Assembly: GCF_042726155.1 (NCBI RefSeq)
Contig: NZ_JBHXHV010000001.1
Span: forward strand, 496,001-560,000
Direction of reading: 5' to 3'
DNA from: Leucobacter sp042726155
GTDB taxonomy: Bacteria; Actinomycetota; Actinomycetes; Actinomycetales; Microbacteriaceae
Length of the DNA stretch: 64,000 bases
The translations under genes and the position numbers were made by a program. The notes beneath the pieces were generated by a model, which saw nothing but the letters and a program-made list of their open reading frames with translations, did no database searches and was not told the origin of the DNA. This document shows, piece after piece, positions 58,357 to 64,000 of the stretch (position 1 is its first letter; the number at the start of each line of letters is the position of its first letter).

Positions 58357-59256
58357 GTGAAGTCACGCGCCGGATTCCTCATGGGCCTCGTCGGCACCGG
58401 CGTTACGCCGTCGCTCACGCCTCCCCTGCACATGGAAGAAGCGCGCGCTCAGGGACTGGCCTACATCTACCAGCCCATCGAGCTCACGGCCCTCGGGCTC
58501 GAGCCCGACGCGCTCCCGCAAATCCTGGACTGGGCCGAGCGACTCGGCTTCGACGCCCTGAACATCACTCACCCATGCAAGCGCACCGTGATCCCGCTGC
58601 TCGACCGGCTCGACCCCGTCGCCGCGGCGCTCGGCGCCGTAAACACCGTGCTCTTCGCGCCAGAGGGCCGCGTGGGATACAACACCGATACGAGCGGATT
58701 CGAGCGCGCGTTTCACCAGAGCCTTCCGGGCGCGGGCGTGCGGGGCATTGTGCAGATCGGTGCCGGCGGCGCAGGATCCGCTGTCGCGGACGCCCTTATG
58801 CGTGGGGGAGCCGAAGACCTCGTGATTGTTGAAATCGCGCAGGATCTTGCAACCGATCTCGCCGCCCAACTCTCGGCCAGGCACGGCCGCCCGGTGCGCT
58901 CAGCGACCACGGCAGAACTGCCCGGACTGCTGCGGAATGCCGACGGGGTCGTGAACTGCACGCCGGTCGGCATGCATCATCATCCGGGGGTTCCCTTCGA
59001 TCCCGCGCTGTTGCACCCCACCCAGTGGGTCGCCGACATTGTGTACCGCCCGCTCGACACCGACCTGCTGATCGCGGCCCGCGCCCTTGGCTGCCGCACG
59101 CTGCACGGCGGCCACATGGCCGTCGGTCAGGCCGCGGACACATTTCGGCTTGTCACGGGCCGCGACGCCAATCTTCACCGAATGCACCATCAGTTCCGCA
59201 GCCTCATCGATGCTGAAGAGGCTGCATCCTCCCCGATGACAAAGGAGTCACTGTAG
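58357..59256 (+). CDS. Shikimate/quinate dehydrogenase (AroE family, catabolic)
   Basis: 299 aa from the GTG at 58357, with AAGGA 6 bp upstream; a TTG at 58351 is too close to it. AroE fold: the substrate Ser pair in GTGVTPSLTPPLHMEEARAQ, the catalytic Lys in ALNITHPCKRTVIPLLDRLD, NTDTSGF with the Asp, and the nucleotide-binding glycines GAGGAGSAVADALMRGG. After the second strand comes VEIAQDLA, with an acidic residue rather than the basic pair of NADP enzymes, suggesting NAD. It oxidises shikimate or quinate. It is coupled to the MHS transporter gene (1-bp overlap) and is divergent from qsuB. Confidence 0.92.
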   Translation: MKSRAGFLMGLVGTGVTPSLTPPLHMEEARAQGLAYIYQPIELTALGLEPDALPQILDWAERLGFDALNITHPCKRTVIPLLDRLDPVAAALGAVNTVLFAPEGRVGYNTDTSGFERAFHQSLPGAGVRGIVQIGAGGAGSAVADALMRGGAEDLVIVEIAQDLATDLAAQLSARHGRPVRSATTAELPGLLRNADGVVNCTPVGMHHHPGVPFDPALLHPTQWVADIVYRPLDTDLLIAARALGCRTLHGGHMAVGQAADTFRLVTGRDANLHRMHHQFRSLIDAEEAASSPMTKESL

Positions 59257-60605
59257 TGTCACCCACCCCAACCCCCACGAACCCGGAAGCTCTGGGTTCC
59301 GAGCAGCCAGTCACCGCTCAAAAGACACCCGTGAAAGCCGCAATCGCGAGCTTCATGGGCAGTGCCGTCGAGTACTACGACTTCTTTATCTTCGGTACCG
59401 CCTCCGCGCTGATTTTTCCGCACATCTTCTTCCCTGACGGAGACAAAGCGTCGCTCGTGATGTCGCTCGCGACCTTCGGGTTTGCCTACATTGCGCGCCC
59501 GGTCGGCGCCGTGATCCTGGGCCACCTCGGTGATCGCATTGGCCGCCAGAAGATTTTGATGTTCACGCTCGTGCTCATGGGAATCTCGACGTTCATCATC
59601 GGATGCCTGCCGACGTTCGCTCAAATCGGTTGGGCCGCGCCTATTCTGCTCGTGCTCTGCCGCCTGTTGCAGGGACTCTCGGCGGCGGGCGAGCAGGCCG
59701 GCGCATCGTCGATGACGCTCGAGCACGCGCCCGACAACCGCCGCTCGTTCTTCACGTCGTGGACGCTCTCGGGCACCCAGGGCGGGCAGATTCTCGCGGC
59801 ACTCATCTTCTTGCCGGTTACGTTGCTGTCTGACGATGACCCGTTCAAGTACGACTGGGCGTGGCGCATCCCGTTCTGGCTGAGCGCGGTCGTCGTCATC
59901 GTGACGTTCTATATTCGCCGCACCCTGCACGAACCGCCGTCGTTCGCCGAGGCGAAGGCGCAGGGCGAAATCGCGAAGGTGCCGCTGTTTGACCTCATGC
60001 GCGACCACTGGCGTGATGTGCTGCGCGTCATCCTCTGCGCGTTCATCGCTGCGGTGTCGACGGTGTTCGGTAACCTCGCGCTCGCGTACGGCAAGGAGGT
60101 CGGGCTCAGCGAGAGCCTGACGCTCTGGCTCGTCGTTGTCGCGAACGTCTTCGCGCTGGGCACGCAACCGCTGTTCGCGATGCTCTCCGACCGCATCGGC
60201 CGCAAGCCCGTGTTCATCTACGGCGCGATTTCGTCGGCGGTATTCATGCCGTTCTACATGCTGTCGATGAGCGGGGACAACACGTTCCTGACGTTCGCCC
60301 TGGCCGTGCTCACGTTCTCGTGTGGCTACGCAGCGGCGAACGCCGTCTGGCCCTCGTTCTACGGCGAGATGTTCTCGGCGCGGGTGCGGTTCTCTGGCCT
60401 GGCGATCGGCACGCAGATCGGGTTCCTGATGGCTGGCTTCGCACCGTCGATCGTCGCCGGACTCGGCGGCGTGCAGGAGGGTGGCTGGGTGATCATCTCG
60501 ATCTTCACGGGCGTCATCTGCCTGATCGTGACGCTCGCAGCGCTCACCGCGCGCGAGACCAAGGACGTGCCAACCGAAACCCTAGGCATCAAGGTAGTAG
60601 CCTAA
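59256..60605 (+). CDS. MHS-family transporter, probable shikimate/quinate importer
   Basis: 449 aa from a GTG start with AAAGGAGT upstream. Twelve hydrophobic segments. MHS signatures are GSAVEYYDFFIFGTASALIF, the loop motif GHLGDRIGRQKILMFTLV, and RLLQGLSAAGEQAGASSMTL (charged GEQ in place of GEW). SDRIGRKPVFIYGA is the second-half motif. It is related to ShiA-like permeases. Its position directly after the shikimate dehydrogenase gene makes shikimate or quinate uptake the natural role. Confidence 0.9.
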   Translation: MSPTPTPTNPEALGSEQPVTAQKTPVKAAIASFMGSAVEYYDFFIFGTASALIFPHIFFPDGDKASLVMSLATFGFAYIARPVGAVILGHLGDRIGRQKILMFTLVLMGISTFIIGCLPTFAQIGWAAPILLVLCRLLQGLSAAGEQAGASSMTLEHAPDNRRSFFTSWTLSGTQGGQILAALIFLPVTLLSDDDPFKYDWAWRIPFWLSAVVVIVTFYIRRTLHEPPSFAEAKAQGEIAKVPLFDLMRDHWRDVLRVILCAFIAAVSTVFGNLALAYGKEVGLSESLTLWLVVVANVFALGTQPLFAMLSDRIGRKPVFIYGAISSAVFMPFYMLSMSGDNTFLTFALAVLTFSCGYAAANAVWPSFYGEMFSARVRFSGLAIGTQIGFLMAGFAPSIVAGLGGVQEGGWVIISIFTGVICLIVTLAALTARETKDVPTETLGIKVVA

Positions 60606-60652
60606 CCCGAGCCCCGGGCCCCGAGCCCCGAGCCCGGGCCCGGGCCCCAGGT

Positions 60653-60706
60653 GAGCGTACGCAAATGGTCGTTTCTCGTGCGAGAGGCGACCATTTGCGT
60701 ACGTTC
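60653..60706. repeat. Class B intergenic palindrome, copy 2 (54 bp)
   Basis: ACGCAAATGGTCGTTTCTCG and CGAGAGGCGACCATTTGCGT are near-perfect arms around TG, capped by GAGCGT and ACGTTC. The left flank is C-rich (CGGGCCCC units) and the right flank a GCGGGC microsatellite. It lies between convergent genes. Confidence 0.85.
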
Positions 60707-60710
60707 GACA

Positions 60711-60741
<31 letters not shown>

Positions 60742-60767
60742 GGGCGCGGAAAGACGCGGGCGCGGGG

Positions 60768-61538
60768 TCAGTGCGCGTTGCGGACGCGCACTGAGAGGCA
60801 GGTGGGGCAGCCCTCGAGCTTCTCGTACTCGGCGAGCGGCACCTCGGTCACCGTGTAACCGAGTTCGCGCAGCATCTGCGCGGTCTGCGGGGCCGACGCC
60901 GAGATGATGAGCTCGGACTCGCTGAGGCACACGACCGCGGTTCCGTGCGGCTCAGGCACGGGGAGAAAGCGGTCGAAGATATCTGAGTTGTCGACGAACT
61001 CGGGGTAGCCGATGACCGTTCCGTCGGGCAGCGCGGTGACGGCGGTCTTAAGGTGCAGTACCTTTGTGACCGGCACGCCGACGACGTTCGCACCGAGCGG
61101 GCCAAGAATGCGGCGTAGCTGCGCGACGCCCTCGGCGTTGGTGCGTCCGCCGCGTCCGACGTACACCGTGTCGCCGACCTTCAGCACGTCGCCGCCGTCG
61201 AGGGTTCCTGGCGCGCGAATTTCGGCGATCGGCAGGCCGAGCTCTTCGAGTGCCTTGCGGGTACCAGCGGTTTCGGGCTTGCGGCTGTCAGCGCCGGGCC
61301 GCGAGATTACAGCCACGTTGCGGAACATCACGACGGTGTCTTCGATAAACACCGAATCGGGGCAGTCGTCGGCCGCCTCGACCTCGATTGTCTGCCACCC
61401 GTGGGCCTGCAGCGTATCGACGTAGCCGCGCCATTCCGTGCGGGCCTGCTCAAGATCGACGGCGACCTTTTCAATGTGGTCGACGATGCCGTTGTCGAGC
61501 AGGGGGCTGGGCTGGCGCACGAGTGCGATCTTGGACAT
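60768..61538 (-). CDS. ddaH: Dimethylargininase / arginine deiminase-fold hydrolase
   Basis: 256 aa from the ATG at 61538. It is a guanidino-group modifying enzyme that hydrolyses dimethylarginine to citrulline and dimethylamine. Fold motifs are DDCPDSVFIEDTVVMFRNVA, with the Glu and Asp of the substrate site, RAPGTLDGGDVLKVGDTVYV, LHLKTAVTALPDGTVIGYPE with the active-site His and the C-terminal Cys in LEGCPTCLSVRVRN. The start SKIALVRQPSPLLDNGIVDH is DDAH-like. Role in this bacterium is likely nitrogen scavenging; it is monocistronic. Confidence 0.92.
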   Translation of the reverse strand: MSKIALVRQPSPLLDNGIVDHIEKVAVDLEQARTEWRGYVDTLQAHGWQTIEVEAADDCPDSVFIEDTVVMFRNVAVISRPGADSRKPETAGTRKALEELGLPIAEIRAPGTLDGGDVLKVGDTVYVGRGGRTNAEGVAQLRRILGPLGANVVGVPVTKVLHLKTAVTALPDGTVIGYPEFVDNSDIFDRFLPVPEPHGTAVVCLSESELIISASAPQTAQMLRELGYTVTEVPLAEYEKLEGCPTCLSVRVRNAH

Positions 61539-61690
61539 GACGTCGATTCCTCGATTTCTGCGGGCGGGGTGGGCTGAAGCACTGGTCGGCTTCCAGCGTA
61601 ACGTCAGCGCGCATCGCACCGCGCGCATCGCACCGAGCACCTCCGCCACTCACCACTCGCCACTAGCGAAATTCCGACCTCTGCGGTAAA

Positions 61691-61711
61691 CTTGAGTCAA
61701 CAACACTCAAG
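61691..61711. promoter_or_regulatory. HAIR element (HspR-associated inverted repeat) upstream of clpB
   Basis: CTTGAGT-N7-ACTCAAG matches the HAIR consensus exactly. It lies 74 bp before the clpB start and overlaps a minus-10-like TAAACT at 61687-61692, so bound HspR would block transcription until heat stress. Confidence 0.92.
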
Positions 61712-61784
61712 TTTGTGAGAACTGCCTGGTCGTCATTCGATTGGGCAGGCTCGCACGCATCTGCCGCACGAGGAAGGATCCCAT

Positions 61785-63953
61785 ATGCAGGCAAATTGGC
61801 AACCGGCTCAGGGCGAAGGCGAACAGAGCGCCCTCGAGCAGTTCGGCATCAACCTCACGGAGGTCGCCCGTTCGGGCAAGCTCGATCCGGTGATCGGGCG
61901 CGACTCCGAGATTCGGCGCGTGAGCCAGGTGCTCACGCGGCGTACGAAGAACAACCCGGTGCTCATCGGCGAACCGGGCGTCGGCAAAACCGCCGTCGTT
62001 GAGGGGCTCGCTCAGCGCATCATTGCTGGCGACGTCGCCGAGTCGCTGAAAGATAAAGAGCTGATCTCGCTCGACATCTCAGCGCTTATTGCTGGCGCGA
62101 AGTATCGGGGCGAGTTCGAGGAGCGCATGAAGGCGGTGCTCCAGGAGATCAAAGACTCTGACGGTAAGTTCATCACCTTCATTGACGAGCTGCACACGCT
62201 CATGGGTGCCGGTGGCGGTGAGTCGTCGGTGGCGGCATCGCAGATGCTGAAGCCGATGCTTGCTCGCGGTGAACTGCGTCTTATTGGCGCGACCACGCTC
62301 GATGAGTACCGTGAATACATCGAAAAGGACGCCGCACTTGAGCGCCGCTTCCAGCAGGTCTACGTCGGCGAGCCCTCGGTGACTGACACGGTCGGCATTT
62401 TGCGCGGCCTGAAAGAGCGGTACGAGGCGCACCATAAGGTGACGATCGCCGACTCTGCACTGATCGCCGCCGCGTCGCTCTCTGACCGGTACATCACGGC
62501 CAGGCAGCTACCCGATAAGGCGATCGACCTGATCGACGAGGCGGCGAGCCGCCTGCGCATGGAAATCGACTCGGCCCCGGTCGAGATCGACGAGCTGCGC
62601 CGCGCGGTCGATCGGCTGAAGCTTGAAGAGCTCGCGCTCAAAAAAGAGAAGGACGCCGCCTCAAAGGAGCGTCTCGCGAAACTCCGCGAGGATCTGGCCG
62701 CGAAGCAGACCGAACTCGACGCACTTGAAGCGCGCTGGGAGCGCGAGCGCGACTCGCTGAACCGCGTCGGCGCGCTCCGTGAAAAGCTCGACCAGCTGCG
62801 TATGTCCGCAGAGGTCGCGCAGCGCGAGGGCAAGCTGGAAAAGGCGTCGAAGCTGCTCTACGGCGAGATCCCGGTGATTCAGAAGCAACTCACCGAGGCC
62901 GAGAATGCCGAGGCCGAGGGGGCTGCCGCCGGTGAGGATCGGATGGTCAACGATCAAGTCACCGACGAAGACATCGCCGGGGTAGTGGCCGCGTGGACGG
63001 GCATTCCCGTCGGCCGGCTGCTGCAGGGCGAAACCGAAAAGCTGCTCGCGCTTGAGCACGAGCTCTCGAAGCGGCTCATCGGGCAGGGCGAGGCCGTCAC
63101 CGCGGTCGCAGACGCAGTGCGCCGCACGCGCGCAGGCATCGCCGATCCGAATCGCCCCACGGGTTCATTCCTGTTCCTCGGGCCCACCGGCGTCGGCAAG
63201 ACCGAGCTCGCGAAAGCGCTCGCCGAGTTCCTCTTCGACGACGAGCACGCCATGGTGCGCATCGACATGTCGGAGTACGGCGAGAAGCACTCGGTCTCTC
63301 GGCTCGTCGGCGCCCCTCCGGGCTACGTCGGCTACGAGCAGGGTGGTCAGCTCACCGAGGCCGTGCGGCGGCGGCCGTACTCGGTTGTGCTCCTCGACGA
63401 GGTCGAGAAGGCGCACCCTGAGGTCTTCGACGTGCTGCTGCAGGTGCTCGATGATGGCCGGTTGACCGACGGGCAGGGGCGCACGGTTGACTTCCGCAAC
63501 GTCATCCTGATCCTGACCTCGAATCTCGGAAGCCAGTATCTGATCGATCCCGATATGGCCTGGGCTGAGAAGGAGGGGGCGGTGCGCGAGACCGTGCGCC
63601 GCGCGTTCAAGCCGGAGTTCATTAACCGGCTCGACGAGATGGTGATCTTCCACCCGCTCAGCGAGGCTGATCTTGCGCAGATCGTGGAGCTTTCGATCGA
63701 TCGACTGCAACTGCGCCTGGCGGATCGTCGCCTGACGCTCGCGGTGACTCCCGACGCGCGCAGCTGGCTCGCGTCGAGGGGCTACGACCCGATCTACGGT
63801 GCGCGACCGCTGCGACGCCTCATGCAGAAGGAAATCGACGACCGGCTCGCTCGCGCGATTCTGTCGGGCGAGGTGCGCGACGGTTCGGCCGTGCGCGTCG
63901 ACGTGGCGAGCGACGGCGACGCGCTCGCGCTCTCGGTGATGCCCGAGCTGTAG
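61785..63953 (+). CDS. clpB: ATP-dependent chaperone ClpB, N-domain-less form
   Basis: 722 aa. Disaggregase that works with DnaK to rescue aggregated protein. NBD1 has Walker A GEPGVGKTAVVEG and Walker B FITFIDELHTL. The coiled-coil middle domain (about residues 265-385) has the ClpB pattern LKLEELALKKEKDAASKERL onward. NBD2 has GPTGVGKTELAKALAEF, Walker B VVLLDEVEKAHPEV and sensor RPLRRLMQKEIDDRLARAI. The protein begins directly at QFGINLTEVARSGKLDPVIGR, without the roughly 140-residue N-terminal domain of full-length ClpB (about 850 aa). A HAIR site controls it. Confidence 0.95.
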   Translation: MQANWQPAQGEGEQSALEQFGINLTEVARSGKLDPVIGRDSEIRRVSQVLTRRTKNNPVLIGEPGVGKTAVVEGLAQRIIAGDVAESLKDKELISLDISALIAGAKYRGEFEERMKAVLQEIKDSDGKFITFIDELHTLMGAGGGESSVAASQMLKPMLARGELRLIGATTLDEYREYIEKDAALERRFQQVYVGEPSVTDTVGILRGLKERYEAHHKVTIADSALIAAASLSDRYITARQLPDKAIDLIDEAASRLRMEIDSAPVEIDELRRAVDRLKLEELALKKEKDAASKERLAKLREDLAAKQTELDALEARWERERDSLNRVGALREKLDQLRMSAEVAQREGKLEKASKLLYGEIPVIQKQLTEAENAEAEGAAAGEDRMVNDQVTDEDIAGVVAAWTGIPVGRLLQGETEKLLALEHELSKRLIGQGEAVTAVADAVRRTRAGIADPNRPTGSFLFLGPTGVGKTELAKALAEFLFDDEHAMVRIDMSEYGEKHSVSRLVGAPPGYVGYEQGGQLTEAVRRRPYSVVLLDEVEKAHPEVFDVLLQVLDDGRLTDGQGRTVDFRNVILILTSNLGSQYLIDPDMAWAEKEGAVRETVRRAFKPEFINRLDEMVIFHPLSEADLAQIVELSIDRLQLRLADRRLTLAVTPDARSWLASRGYDPIYGARPLRRLMQKEIDDRLARAILSGEVRDGSAVRVDVASDGDALALSVMPEL

Positions 63954-63957
63954 GGCG

Positions 63958-64000
63958 TCAGTAGTGCACGACCTGCGGGCCCGCCTCAGTATCCGAGGCG
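63958..64000 (-). CDS. Possible C-terminus of a minus-strand gene (truncated by window end)
   Basis: Read on the minus strand, the last 43 bp encode ASDTEAGPQVVHY followed by TGA, with an open frame to the edge. It would converge with clpB, leaving 4 bp between the stops. The fragment is too short to identify. Confidence 0.35.
   Translation of the reverse strand, partial: ASDTEAGPQVVHY

Noticed and set aside
2127..60706. CRISPR array
   Set aside because: The palindromic repeats are single, far apart and of several sequence classes, with no regularly spaced repeat-spacer units and no cas genes.

Overview
The window is high-GC DNA with dense, often overlapping genes and many GTG starts. It looks like chromosome of an actinobacterium, most likely Microbacteriaceae (Leucobacter-like). 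That reading rests on the class Ib nrdHIEF operon with NrdR boxes, a clpB gene behind a HAIR (HspR) site, a polyphosphate glucokinase, a single-sortase pilus locus and an actinobacterial-style beta-ketoadipate cluster. No rRNA, tRNA, CRISPR array, prophage or transposase gene was found.

Layout. 1-3.5 kb: a copper-chaperone lipoprotein (truncated by the window edge), a PepSY membrane protein, a Pro/Gln-rich membrane protein and a frameshifted gene remnant. 3.6-6.8 kb: alaA-rlmH, a ribokinase-family gene and a repeat-rich hypothetical. 7-11 kb: nrdHIEF. 11.5-18.5 kb: a pilus locus (large LPXTG-type surface protein, YPKN/E-box pilin, class C sortase, LuxR-type regulator). 18.5-21 kb: an M20 peptidase, an RDD protein and a methyltransferase. 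21.2-29 kb: a peptide-type ABC importer operon with a YtcJ-type amidohydrolase and a divergent TetR regulator. 29.1-36.5 kb: a PucR regulator divergent from an operon for an MHS transporter, a ThDP enzyme, a second YtcJ-type amidohydrolase and a carbamoylase-type M20 amidase; its substrate is unknown. 36.7-41.4 kb: a D,D-carboxypeptidase, a thiolase, ppgK and an FUSC protein. 41.4-46.9 kb: a toxin-antitoxin-like pair, a flavin monooxygenase-MarR-DUF3237 operon, an aldo/keto reductase, an SDR and a DoxX-like protein. 47-60.6 kb: an aromatic catabolic island. 60.8-64 kb: ddaH and clpB.

The catabolic island reads as one pathway. An MHS permease imports shikimate or quinate. An AroE-type dehydrogenase makes 3-dehydroshikimate, and a QsuB/QuiC-type dehydratase makes protocatechuate. 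PcaHG, PcaB, PcaC, PcaD, PcaIJ and PcaF then yield succinyl-CoA and acetyl-CoA. IclR regulators flank the pca genes and a TetR regulator ends the dehydratase operon. No dehydroquinate dehydratase is present, so shikimate is the better-supported substrate.

The most unusual structure is not a gene. The window holds eight long intergenic palindromes: class A (three copies of exactly 58 bp), class B (two of 54 bp), class C (two of about 83 bp) and class D (one). Classes A, B and D tend to lie between a C-rich left flank and a G-rich right flank, at the extreme a run of 20 G. Every convergent intergenic gap longer than 100 bp (five of five) contains one. They may be REP/MITE-like repeats doubling as two-way terminators.
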